From Diphasiastrum complanatum (Eukaryota > Streptophyta > Lycopodiopsida > Lycopodiales > Lycopodiaceae): a DNA stretch of 64,000 nt. Made by a program: the position numbers and the translations under genes. Shown piece after piece: positions 47,163 to 62,992 of the stretch. Numbering within the stretch: the stretch's first letter is position 1; each line of letters begins with the position of its first letter. Location of the stretch: contig MU832113.1 in assembly GCA_029204225.1 (NCBI GenBank), forward strand, positions 22,791-86,790, given 5' to 3'. The notes under the pieces are model-generated. The model saw nothing but the letters and a program-made list of their open reading frames with translations, was not told the origin of the DNA and did not search any database.

Positions 47163-47804
47163 ATGTCTTCCAACCAGAGTTCCAGTTCCGACGACCCTGA
47201 TGCTAATAAGATCGACATCCAAGTATGCAAATTGGATATTATCAAATTGCAGACCTAGTACCAGCAGACAGAATCCTTTTTCAAGACAATTGAGTTCCAA
47301 ATCCCTGTCTTGACTGGGTATCAAAGTCCGCACCTGCTACACATGGCATACGCCAATTATAATGCTACTGCAAGATCGTGCCAACTCATAGTTCCCCCTG
47401 TCAAAAATTATGTTTATAATATATCTTTTGCGGCGACAGACTTGCATCCCTTCGGGTTCCCCCATGGACCAAATGCTATTACTAGGACACTCCAGAAGAT
47501 TGAGCAGACAACTTATTTCAAGTATATTGATCCCTTAGTGGACAAATGGAAGAATAAAGATGGGTACCGCATTGAGGTCATCAATGATCAACAACTAGCA
47601 ACGGCATGTGCATACTTGACCAAGTGCACACAACGACCGAGAACAAAGGTGCTGTGGGTACCAATGTCTCTATTCCACATGATGGCAGATTCACGACAGC
47701 ATGTCCAAAACCTTTATGATTGGGCACAGTTTGCTTCGAACTGCCTTCATGATTGTGTAAAAAACAAGATAATTGACAACAGTCCTGGGATATCTCATGG
47801 CTAA
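47163..47804 (+). pseudogene. Extra gypsy ORF, N-terminal part
   Basis: From the ATG at 47163 one frame runs to 47804 with a single in-frame TAG (47256-47258). It starts Ser-rich (MSSNQSSSSDDPDANKIDIQ) and contains YVYNISFAATDLHPFGFPHG, TYFKYIDPLVDKWKNKDG and ATACAYLTKCTQRPRTKVLW. It is not gag, protease, RT or integrase. Its place after pol suits the additional or env-like ORF of Tat/Athila-type elements. No signal peptide or membrane span was noticed. Confidence 0.55.
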
Positions 47805-48060
47805 TATCACACTCCATCAGGTACAAAATGGGCCCATACTTCAACAACACCTGCAAATTGCAGACAAATTATGAGACATTCCTATAGGGTCCAAAAATTC
47901 CAAGCGTTCACGCTCACGGGCCACTTCACCATTAGGGCTTCCACCCAAATGGACAAACACCAATATTATTCTACTAGTACACAAGCAACGAAGCTCTCAA
48001 CCAGATCCACAAGTAGTAGCATCATCGGCAGCTCAACAAGCCGACACCTCTAAGGCCCAG

Positions 48061-48801
48061 TTGCCAGACACAAGGCAACAACGCATCCACATTAAGCTTC
48101 AGGCCAGGAGGAAATCACCCGATGGCACAACATCAGAAGATTCAAATTTAGATGATGGCAGTTCAACCTCACACGCAGCCTCTCCGACACATTCATCACC
48201 CTTACACACCATCGATGGGGGTGATGGAGCAGCTATGTCTAAAGCAGTAGTAGACACGGGCACAACCCAAGTCGTGCCACCAGACCAAGTCACCACCCCA
48301 CCCCTACTGATTACCATGCCAACGCCGCCAACTTCACCAACGACACATTCTTTGGGAGGGAGAGGAGTGGGGACTCCCATTCCCCAAGACACGGAAGTGG
48401 CCCAACAATCACAAGACCAACATCCATAGGCCCAGCAAATCCATATCTTGGATACTTCACAATATTTTGATGTTGCGGATCTGATGGAGATCAGTGATGA
48501 TGAACCGAAAAAAGTGGATCAGTTAGGAGGAAGTCTGACCCCTCCACTAACCACTACCACAACAACCACCATTTCTACTAATATTGTTTCTCCAATCCAT
48601 CCACCTCCATCTCCATTTCCTCTACAATGTTTATTTTTTGAATTAGCTTCACCATCTCACACGCCTGATCAGTACCCAACCATCACTAACCCTGAGAAGC
48701 TCTCTGAACAGATCCGTGATGGTCGAGCAGAAGATCACATTGGAAGAGGTCCAGCAACAACTGAAGCACCAGATGGTCTAGATGGACCAAGCACGAGATG
48801 A
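48061..48801 (+). pseudogene. Extra gypsy ORF, Ser/Thr/Pro-rich middle part
   Basis: Same-frame segments 48061-48429 and 48448-48801 are separated by a TAG (48427-48429). The predicted chain is rich in Ser, Thr, Pro and Gln (TTPPLLITMPTPPTSPTTHS), followed by QYFDVADLMEISDDEPKKVD. This looks like an unstructured linker in the extra ORF, not an independent gene. Confidence 0.45.
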
Positions 48802-50239
48802 ATTGTCAAGTGCAATGACAGTTGGTGCCCCTCTAATTAAGCCCGAGGACATACAGTTCCAAGAGGCCACAACTATCCAGATGGAGAAATATGTGCGGCT
48901 GATCCAGGAACGAGAAGCCGAGAAGAGAAATTTTGAAAATATTGTGGCCAAGCAGGAAAACATCATCCTGGAGTCCCAGAGGCAGCTAGAAGATACGAAA
49001 AAGACCCTGTAACAAATCTTGGACAAGGTGAACCAATTGTGGGACATGGCGTACAAGGTAGCTGCTCTTACAAAGAAACCACGGGATGATGATGGAGATG
49101 ATGGAGTAGACAATAAGGATGGGCAAACCCGACCATCAGATGGTAGCTCGGGATCGGGTAGCCAGAGAGCCGAAGTTGCTTCCGGAGCTTTTCCCCTTTT
49201 TCCTCCCACTTTTAACCTCTCATCTTATTTCGCTTTTAATTTTATTCCTACTTACCCTGTTTCTTCACCTTCCTACTCTCTACCACCTCCTAGGAGATTA
49301 TTGGGCCCATCTAAAGGTCTAACTGACATGTACAAAGCCCGACGGTATGAGTTCCTTCAACAACTTTGCTCCTCCGACGCGACGTACAATTTATTAAACC
49401 CACCCCCTCCTAAATCTGTCATCCTTGCACCTCTCTCTCCAGATTACTCCATCCTTGAACCTCTAGAAATTAACATCGACATCAGGGGTGATGACGACTT
49501 TCTGATAGATCCATTGAAAACAAGAAGATTCTCGCCCAGGCAAGACACGGGTGCAGTTGAGCCATCTATGAGCGAGCGGACAAAGGAAAAGGATACGAGC
49601 ACTAAGGCCCTGGACGACTACTTGGCAAGGCCACCACAACGACGTAGGGCAGCTTCTCCTACTAGACCAAGGGGCAAGATGGCCGATACCAAAGAGTTGA
49701 AAAAATTTGAAAGAAAATATCCTCCCATCATGAGGGGAGGCAGAGAGGAGATCAATCAAAGCCAATACTCCACCAGGGCTGAGATCATTGCGGCACTACA
49801 ATTACAACCGGAATGGCGGAGCAAGGTCTTAAAAGATAGTAGGCGGCTGCAAGAGTATCTGAGGGCACCGACATAGAAACGAATTGATCCTTTCTACATG
49901 CTGCTCAAATGAAGGAATCCATGGCCTGCAGAAAAGCCACGGGTTGAATTGGTAAACTGGTCGGTGATTCTCGGAATTTTAGACAAAATCTCCCTGGATG
50001 ACCTAAGGCTACAGTTGCTGGATTTCGAACACAAATACAAGACTAGTGCCAATCTGTGCATGCAAGAAGGCGTCGAATATTGCCGATCAATGGCCTTTCT
50101 AATGCAGCAAGAATGTTTTTGGGATCGTGGTTTGGATCCAATAAGGATCAATCCCAATGCAACCCTCCAGTCAGAGGAAGACCATGAGATGATGGCCCGA
50201 CTATACTATGAGCGGCCTTCATGTCATCACGGTATGTAA
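48782..50239 (+). pseudogene. Extra gypsy ORF, coiled-coil and C-terminal part
   Basis: One frame continues with stops at 49010, 49874 and 49907. It has a coiled coil (MEKYVRLIQEREAEKRNFEN), an acidic patch, a Pro-rich stretch and a basic segment (PPQRRRAASPTRPRGK). A helical region follows (LDKISLDDLRLQLLDFEHKY, MQQECFWDRGLDPIRI). Beyond 50224 it shifts frame and remains readable to about 50555 (EDWQKMGFIEKIREYLGPL). It ends shortly before the purine tract and 3' LTR, so it belongs to the element. Confidence 0.55.
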
Positions 50240-50586
50240 CTACGATAGAAGACTGGCAGAAAATGGGCTTCATCGAAAAGATACGAGAGTACCTGGGACC
50301 ACTAAACTACGGAAGTAAGCTCCGCTTCCAAGTGTTTGAAGCCCTAGGGCAAAAAATGAACGAGCGAAAATAGACGGCGATGCGTCGAGGCGAGCAGGAC
50401 TCACAAGAGGTTCTCAAGAGGGCTGGAATGTAGCGGCTATTGAGAAATTTTCATTTTTGCGAAAGAATTTTGCGGATAATAAGCACCCGGTTTGGAAGTG
50501 AACGAAGATCCGTGCTTTTTCAAGTGCCGGGCAGAACGACATCACCTGTGTTGTAGTGGGTCCTACAACAAATTAGGGGTGGATAA

Positions 50587-51270
50587 TGTTAGCGGATTCT
50601 AGAGAATCCCCAGATGCCGAGCCAAGCTGAAGACACAGAGTATTTCTCACCCATGACCGAGGAGGTCTCAAAAAGAGGAGAGTAGAAGAAACTGAGAGCC
50701 GAGCATGAGAGCCGAGGATTACTAGCTAGGATGATAGTTATTTTTTATGTGAGCCTACATGGTGTATCCTAGAGAAGGAACGACCATGTAGGAGCTAGTA
50801 ATGTTTCCTAGGCAATGTAAATAAGTGTAGACCCCCTTAAATAATTTAGAGTGAGCCACCTTTTGATAGTGACCTCTAGTGGAAGGGCTATTTCCACATG
50901 TAATTTCTAATCTAGTGAAATTGCCACTTGGGCTCCACATGGGCAGCCCTCTTGCTTATTTAAGGGCCCCCCTCTCTTGTGAGGGAGATTTTATTGTATT
51001 GTCATCTCTCTTGATTGAATAAAAAAGATCCTCCATGAGTTCTCGACAATTGAGAAGCTCCTTGTTCACGGCAATCTTCTTGAGTGAAATTCCTATGAAC
51101 ATGTTCTGATTTCTTTTTGTGATTGTGGATTAACTAGATTTCTTGCTTACTTTCTTGCTTTGTGGAATGTAGATGTGGATTAATTATCTTGTTTCTTGAT
51201 TTTGTAGTTTCAGCATGCAGGTAAACTATAGAGGCTAAGATTGTGATCTGATTTTGCATATTCACTAACA
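50587..51270 (+). mobile_element. 3' LTR of the gypsy element (684 bp)
   Basis: It starts TGTTAG (50587-50592) after the purine-rich AGGGGTGGATAA and ends CTAACA (51265-51270), giving a 6-bp terminal inverted repeat. It contains a TATA-like TATTTAAG (~50958) and AATAAA (51019-51024), the expected U3-R order. The matching 5' LTR is absent because the element's 5' end is lost at the Copia junction (39765). Confidence 0.75.
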
Positions 51271-51749
51271 ATCCTGTCCTTGATTGTTCTTGGGTATTCC
51301 AAGCATCATAAAATGGGTGTTTCTTGATTCTTGGGCTGCTATAATGCTGTTAGGAAGTTAGCTTTCTTGATTCTTGTTTCTTGTTGAGTAGCTTAATCTT
51401 GTTATTGTATTATTTCCTGATTTTCTAAGATAGTTTGGTAGATAGATTGCAAATTTGCTCTTTGTCCAGAACATTGATCTGTGCTTGAGCAAGGATTTGG
51501 TTGCATGGCTTGTAAATGCATGTAGCTGAGTGAATGTAACCGTTTCATCCCACTGACAGGCTGGAAATACACGTTGCAAACTAAGAAGCATTTCTACCTA
51601 GAAACCGTTCTAAACAAGAGGACTTAATTGTAAAGAACTAGCTTATGGAAACAGGCAGAAACACCCAGTTTCCAGAGCGGTAACCACTTGAGAAGTAACA
51701 AAGAGAAGAAGAGTAAAGAAAGAAGAAATCCGTGTTCACAGATTCGGCT
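51271..51749. other. Spacer, nothing recognised
   Basis: The segment is T-rich with many TTTCTTGATTCTTG words. I see no ORF with motifs and no RNA gene. Confidence 0.45.
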
Positions 51750-53020
51750 GGAATATGTGAACATAGATTCCGAGTCTACTAATATTCTATTAATAGTATG
51801 GCCTCCTATAATGGCACTTATCTCAGGGACTCCACAGTCTCCTCTATCTACATACTCTACTCTATTGCTATATGTAGGTATGGATAATGTAACAAACCCC
51901 TCTCCTTCCTCAGTCCTTACATAATGAACTCCTTAATCCTCTGTATAACTCGAGAAAGATGTAGGCGTCTCGCCTTTATATTTGTCCTTCTCCCAGGATA
52001 CAGTAATTCGTTTATGGCTCTTTCCTTCTGATGTTGCCATATGGTCTCAGAAGGTAATCTCCTTCTTCCTCCAGTAAGTAATAACATTGGCTTGATATAG
52101 TCATGGTCTCCCTAATAAGACTTTGTAAGATGATTCCCTAGTGGTTTTTAATATAATGAAGTCCATCAAAAACTTATGGTCACCAATGTAAACTGTGACC
52201 TAAGACAACTCCTCTATTGGAGTTCTCCTAGTTGCATCTGCCAATCTCAGATGTCTAAGTGTAGGTGCTATTCTATGACGAATGCCTAACTCATACGCTG
52301 TCTCTTCAATCATTATATTTACACAATATCTAGAATCTATGGATACACTATCTAAAATGCAGCCATTAATTATCACCTGAATTTCAAGTGGGCCTTTGTC
52401 GCCATGGTTTATCAGTCCCACGTTGACCAATGGCAACTTAGTTTTTCTTTTCTTTTTCCTTTGCAATAATTGTTTAAACTCTTTCTTATAGTATTGATTA
52501 TTCTCTAATAATTGTTTGAAAGTTATATTGGGCATTCTAGAGGCAAAATCTTCCACTATGTCATATGAATGATGTCTAAGTGGAGATGGGTCTCTAGGTA
52601 TCTCATTACTTATTATTGGATCTAAGAATGTTATTTTTTTTTAACTTTCTTCATTTCTTTGTCTAGGAGTTTCTTAGCTTCTAAACCGATATATGGCTTA
52701 TAGTATTTTTCATTAGTTCTATCAAAGTCTGGGTCTTTAGGAGTTTTTGCGATTTGCCCTATAGGTTGTGTTTTGTTGTCGCATTTTTTGCACTTTTAGC
52801 AGTATTTGTATTTTTGTCCTTATTATTTTTTTTTTTTTATCTCTAAGAGTCGGCATATTCTTCCTACTTCTAGTTGTGACTTTGTTTAAATCTAAGTCTA
52901 ATTTAGGCCAATCTTGGTCTTGATTTTCTATGGTCTTAGACTCTACTTCTATCCTTTGGACTACCATGTCAATGTTAGATTTAGATGGCCGTAGTTCATC
53001 TTCGCGATTTAGGCTGTGGC
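51750..53020 (-). pseudogene. Ty3/gypsy gag-protease fragment
   Basis: Minus-strand order is a basic, charged gag C-terminal region (52967-52600), then protease. The latter has CILDSVSIDSRYCVNIM (~52370; the DSGS active site is mutated) and SSYKVLLGRPWLYQANVI (~52100), then a linker (CGVPEISAIIGG, ~51825). No RT is present. Multiple stops occur. This is a different family from the plus-strand gypsy. Confidence 0.7.
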
Positions 53021-53117
53021 TGTTGTGGCTGAAATTCGGTACAAGTGAAGAGTGAATATCACAAATAGATGTCTATCAAAATCAATTACAGAATAACTCA
53101 GAGTGTGTTCGCCCAAT

Positions 53118-54000
53118 TGATAAGAAGTGAAACTGTAACAGATAACAGAAGAAAGGAATGCACAAGCTATAAAACTAGCTCTCTTCTCTCTATTGATAGT
53201 TGAATCTCTGTGTATGTACAATGGCTCTGAGTGTTGCCCTTATAGAGATGACTAACCGTTGATCACCAACCGTTAAGGTGTCGATTAAAATCAGGTAATG
53301 TGTTGCTCAAAATGTCGTGAGTTCTTAATTACAATAAATTTACAAGATGCAAATAGGCCTTTACATGAATTTTGGCACTATAGCATATTTTCATGTACAA
53401 AAATTGAAAAATTAAAACATTTAATTTGGATAATGTGGGATCAAAGGCCTCCACAGCCATGTGTCACCATCCTAGGTGGTCACGTGTCGCCAGTAGGACT
53501 GTGCTTGATGGGACCCACTGTGCTATGCCTATATAGTGGTGGGATTTCTCTCTTTCCATTCACTCAGTCTACCCAGGAGTTGGTGGATGGAGAGCACATG
53601 CATTAGCCAAGATGTATCTCCAGGCCAAGAGATGTTATGGAGCCTCATGATCCCACATTATCCAAAATTATTGTTTATATTGTAAAAAATTTCAATTTTT
53701 ATACATGTAAATGTGTTATAGTGCCTAAATTTATGTAAAGGCCTATTACCACTTTGTAAATTCACATTTAGGTTAGAACTTGCGACGTTCTATAGAGACG
53801 CAGTAGCGGGTCTCAACCGACATTTTGACGGTTGGTAAACGACAGTGAGCCGGTGATCGTTCCTATAAGGTTGACACTTCGTGCCATTGTACTTACACAT
53901 TTGCACATATCTGAGTATCAATAGAGAGAGAAGAGCCGATTTCTATAAACTTGAGCATACTTTCCCTCTGTCATCTTTTACAACATTACTTCTTATCTTT
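53118..54000. repeat. Long imperfect inverted repeat with ~180-bp spacer
   Basis: The left arm 53118-53456 and right arm ~53636-54000 align as inverted copies. Examples are AATAGGCCTTTACAT...TTGGCACTATA on the left and its complement around 53710-53750, and GGATAATGTGGGATC at the inner ends of both arms. The spacer contains a TATA-like CTATATAG (~53530). A transcript would fold into a long hairpin. No transposase or LTR motif was recognised. Confidence 0.8.
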
Positions 54001-58254
<4,254 letters not shown>

Positions 58255-58985
58255 AAATTCACTGTGTTGGTCTTTGACAAAACCAGTGTGTCATCAACGT
58301 AGACACCAATAATAATGATGTCAACATCTATGACTTTCACATAGATGTTGTAATCAGCCATTAAAGGCTGGAAGCCTAAGGATCTGAGTGTGTGATGCTT
58401 CTTCTTGTACCACTGTCTCGCAGACTATGTCAGTCCATAGATGTTCTTGTGCATTCTGCAGGCATAGTCAGCAAAAAACTTATAGGAAAAACCTGGTGGG
58501 GTCCATGTAGACTTCTTCCTTTAGATCTTCATGCATAAATGTTTTCTCCTCATCTACAATACGGATCTTGAGACTATAGGCTACTACATATGCAAAAAAC
58601 ATACGTATAGATGTATGCTTGACAATAAGAGAAAAAGTTTCTGTATAGTCAACACCATACTTTTGTGATAAACCTTTAGCAACTAGCCTGGCTTTCTATC
58701 TTGATACATTGCCATCTGGTTCATATTTGTACTTGTAGATCCATTTGCATTTGACATGTTTCCTATCTGCTGGTACTAGTTCAAGAGTCCACACTTTGTT
58801 CTGCTCCATGGAGTTTATTTCGTCTTCCATGGCCTTGATCCACTTGTCCTTCTCTGGACTATCGACAGCTTCCTCATAAGTCTATTATTCACCACTGAAT
58901 CCACAAAACTCTTACTGGGTAGAAACTGAACTATCTGGTGCATACCTGACAGGTTGTCTTCTTTCTCTTGCAGATCTCCTTGGAG
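58255..58985 (-). pseudogene. Copia reverse transcriptase fragment
   Basis: Minus-strand pieces in order are RSARERRQPVRYAPDS (~58970), AMEDEINSMEQNKVWTLE (~58830), KWIYKYKYEPDGNVS, KARLVAKGLSQKYGVDYTETFS (~58680), EEVYMDPT (~58520) and QWYKKKHHTLRSLGFQP (~58410). The catalytic VYVDDTLVLSKTN is at about 58305-58270. In-frame stops and at least one frameshift are present. It is a different lineage from the nearby Copia gag families. No gag, integrase or RNase H was seen. Confidence 0.85.
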
Positions 58986-61900
58986 TTTGTGCACAAGTCA
59001 TGTTGTAAACATACATACTTTATAAGCCAATTGAATTGAGACATCCTTAACTAATGAATTGACTCAAATAACAAATATTTGGACTCAGTCATTTTATTCG
59101 CGACTTTGCTAACAATCACAAACTTCCACATGTTAAATCCTTATTGATTAAACATGACATGGAAGATCAACACCTAAGCAATTGTACATGTGTCATTACC
59201 ATATTGAATTAAATTAAACAAACACATGGCAAAGTAAATGTCATACCTAATTTCTAAGGACGTGTCTGTTTGCACAATCATATCATATGTATTTCATTCA
59301 AAGATTAATTTTCTTGTCGTGTTCTTTGCATTCTTGGAACCTCTATCGTCGATAATGTGGAGTACTTTTGTCTTGACAATTGTTTGTCTCGTAAAATAGA
59401 AGAGAAAACTTTGATTGTCAAATCGATCAGTGTCATAGATTTTCAAACAGTATGAGCTAAGTAATTCAGAATGAACTAAGCACTTAATGATTGTATAGAT
59501 TCAAAACTGACCACTACATGTTGGAAGATTTGAATTTGATAACCAATATTTTATTCTAAATGAATTGATAAATGGAATCACTATTTTGCTAGAAGTTTGA
59601 AACGTTATCTCGACATATTGAAGATATAAAGTATCTTAATCATCGATAAGTTGATATTGAAGTTTTAGTACCACATAAGCAAGATCTACTACTAAGGGTA
59701 GAACTTTCACTTGAATTCTATATGTAGAAGCCACTTATTTGATAGAATAAGGAGATTCTCAATTGTTGAGGATAAAAAATGCTAGGTTACTCTATAGACA
59801 TTCGAAGACTTACAGATATTAACTTTGTCTATTTTATAGATGCTAGAATAACAGATATACTGTCTAACAAACTTAATCAAAAGGTTAATTTGGGAGAATT
59901 ATATTGATAATTTAGAATAGAGTTTAAATCGGATTCTAAATAAACAGTTCAATACTTGTCTATTTATTCACACATTTCTATTAGATTAATTGTGATGATT
60001 TATTTGATAAACACATTGGTGATGTTGATTACCAATCTAACTAAATGTCTGTCGACAACCATATTTTCAGTCACAAACAACAACGTCTAAACTTTGACTT
60101 TAGCAATAAAACTCTCTCTTTGAGGAACGATAACTCTATATATTACATTTATGTATTGAATTTGAAATTAGCACAATATGCTACATTAGGTCCAAGTGTG
60201 ATATCTAAAGCTAGAAGAAAGTATAGAGGCATTTACATGCGGGTGGTATAAGGAGGAAAATGCTCTGAAGTCATACATATTAAAACTCCCTAAGGCATTG
60301 ACTCTTTCATTCTATATATCAAGGTAGTAAGAGAAGATTTAGGAGATCTAACAACATTTTCTTAGCTAGAATTTTTAACTGCATGTGTGATGAAGAAGTT
60401 GACTACATAATTTCTGCTTGATTGCTTCAAGGTAATTTGTTAGGGATCTCTTACATAGGTGAATATGCTTGTCTTGCTTGAGGTGATATATTCTTATGTT
60501 GATGCCTTTGAATGGCTTTCTTGAGAAGCTTTGAGGATGGCTTGTTGAGTCCTTCTAATTTGCATAATGCTTGACTATTGGGGCTGCAATTGCTTCTAGG
60601 ATTCGCAATTGTCATTTATTGGGCAACTCCAACACCTGCTTCTCAAGTCCTTTCTTGGATGTCCTCTCCTTCCATGCTTGTTGTGTAATGGGCTAGTAGT
60701 TGCTTATAGCATTTGCATTTTTGTTGTCATTATTTCCTCAAGGCAAAGCTATGTTCATTAGACAAGAACGATTCAAGACTAAGGTTGGGGAAGAGGTTAG
60801 ATGTGGCAAATATATGAGAAAGTCGTCTTGTGATTTTTTTCTTTTTTTGTCTCGAGTGGATCGGAGATAACATCCAGTAAATGGGGGATGAAGGGATGCA
60901 AAAGAATGAGTTACAATAGGAGACGAGTGCTAACAACAAAAGTAGCGCAGTGTGGCCTAAGAGCATGAGGAGAGATTGGGGCATAAGTACCTACATCCTT
61001 CCCAAAGCTTGGATAATCCTCCTTGTTCTTCCTAGCAAGAAGTACATTATGTAAAGACACAAGTAATCTTCCTTTTTGGAAGCCTCAATGATGTTATATT
61101 TTAGCTTTGTCCTGCCTTCCAACTATTGTGATGAGTTACTATAGTGGGGGGCATTGCTTTCCTCCATCGAATTCCTTGCCACTTAGCTAAGCTCAACTAC
61201 CCATCATTTGGTCTTTTTGAAAGAGATTGTATACATAATAATTCTTCGTACAAAAGGTAAACAAAACCAACAAGTATTAGATTGTAGCTCAAGTGGAAGG
61301 GCACTTATTTCCTTACTTCGAGATGTTGAGTCATAATGTTCTCACAAACATTTCGTGTACACGTTGTAACTTTGACATATGCAACTATGAATCTCTTTCT
61401 TTTTCTTGGAAAACTTACTTTGCATTATTAGAATCTAAAAAAAAAACTATTTCGGTTCCTTATAAAAAAGCCAACAAAAAATAGGTGTTTAAGTGAGCTC
61501 ATAAAGCGTTTTTATTATTCTTAATTCCATGTAGAAAGTAGAAAGACTCTTGTCTAACTAGGCATGTCATTAAGCATTTGTCCAAATAAACTTTGGAGAG
61601 AAAGTTCAAAAGGGGGGGTATCCCATGCTCTGGTGCTTTACTCCATGTGAACGAAACTAGTTTTTTTTTAAGATTTTCTTGAATGGCCGTGCATTTATGA
61701 GCAAGCTGCGTGGGCAACTATGGGCATAACACCTTGCATGTGCTAGCTCCAAGGTCTTATGAGGCCCCAAACTTTTGAACTAAAATAAAATTGCAGGTGT
61801 CTATGTAATGTGGAACTGGCCAAGTTGGGTTGTTCTACCTATGAAATCCAACGAGCCCATTTGGCATGGAATCGTGGGTTGATCAAGTCCCCATCATGGA

Positions 61901-62233
61901 GGATATATAGTTTTGATATTCTTTGTCTTTTTTTAAAGGAAACAAGAAGGTTGGGGTGTGAGCTTGATGTTAATGATTTAGGCATGGGATGGTAACCCCC
62001 TATCTTGATGTTATCATATTTTGGAGCATGGTTATCAGGGTAAAATAAGTTTCCACCCAATTTTCCCTTCCTTACGCTTGAAAGAACAGTTCAATTGATA
62101 AGGTATTTGAAAAATAGGATTTCTACATTTATCTCTATTAAATAATGAGACCAAGTTGCCCAAGTAGGCCTACTAGTGAATTTCTTTTCTTAGAGACCTT
62201 TGACTCCCAAAAGCCCACACAAAACATCAAACA

Positions 62234-62235
<2 letters not shown>
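58986..62235. other. AT-rich spacer upstream of the GATA gene
   Basis: Only short ORFs without motifs occur. A 68-codon frame at 60045-60251 (+) has an ordinary composition but no recognised family. The last few hundred bases probably include the promoter of the GATA gene, but no confident TATA box can be assigned. Confidence 0.4.

Positions 62236-62276
<41 letters not shown>
62236..62276 (+). repeat. (CT)n tract in the probable 5' leader of the GATA gene
   Basis: A ~41-bp CT run lies about 680 bp upstream of the GATA start codon. CT-rich tracts are common in plant 5' UTRs. From 62277 to 62952 there is no ORF of note, and the segment could be 5' UTR, possibly with a leader intron. Confidence 0.7.
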
Positions 62277-62278
<2 letters not shown>

Positions 62279-62952
62279 TTCACTAAAACTTGAAAGCCCA
62301 TCACCATCTAGGCTTTTCCTCTTATTCTAGCTGCTTATGAGTCTCTTCCAGGAATAGTTCAAAGGGGAGCATATTTTCCTTTACCAATTGTACCATTGAC
62401 CATCCTCTTTAAAGGGGGAGGTGGGTTGCTTGTTGTGCTTGCTTTTCATAATATGCATTTTTGACAAGTTAACACAGCAGCCCAGCTTATTCCCTTATGC
62501 TTGTTATGAACATAAATGAGCTGCTATTCATGGCCCTGTTCTTTGTGTAGAGAGACTTTTTTTTGCTTTCCTGCCTCTACTGCAGCATTGGACACTATAT
62601 CAGTTTTATGCTGCTTACTTCTTTTGCTTAGCTCCTTCTAATGGGTGCTCTCATTATTTAGCTCTTGTTTCATTCCATTTTTGCTCTCAGCTCCCCATCT
62701 TCTCTATGCTACTGGCCATTATCCTATCTGCAGTCGGCAGTGATATAATCTCAACGTTTGGCAGGCTCAAACGTATCTTAAACTCCTATTTCCTATCTTA
62801 ATTGCTCTCAATTATAGCCTTCTGCCCAATTATTTGTCCTCAAAGCTACAGAAATGATTTCTAGCCCATATTTTGGCTGAGATATCTTACTTTTGCTTCT
62901 GTTCAAGTATAGATAAAAAAGAGGCATTTTAAGGATTAATCCTGAAAGGAGG

Positions 62953-62992
62953 ATGGGAAAACAGGGTCCCTGCTACCATTGTGGGACAACAA
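62953..62992 (+). CDS. GATA-type zinc-finger transcription factor, first coding exon
   Basis: The ATG at 62953 lies in a favourable context (A at -3, G at +4) and encodes MGKQGPCYHCGTT plus one base of the next codon. It is followed by a consensus donor GTAAGT (62993). MGKQGPCYHCG is the signature start of plant GATA26/27-type factors, in which CX2C is the first half of the class-B GATA finger. The intron interrupts just before the expected Ser (phase 1). Exon 2 (PLWRNGP...CNACG) was not found before the window end, so the gene continues to the right. The protein would be a nuclear DNA-binding regulator. A longer read-through ORF to 63141 is intronic and should not be used. Confidence 0.85.

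Noticed and set aside
47256..50433. All in-frame stops of the extra gypsy ORF could be C-to-T changes of CAG, CAA or CGA, suggesting methylation-driven decay.
   Set aside because: Every stop codon is one C-to-T step from a sense codon, so the pattern is not diagnostic without aligned sibling copies.
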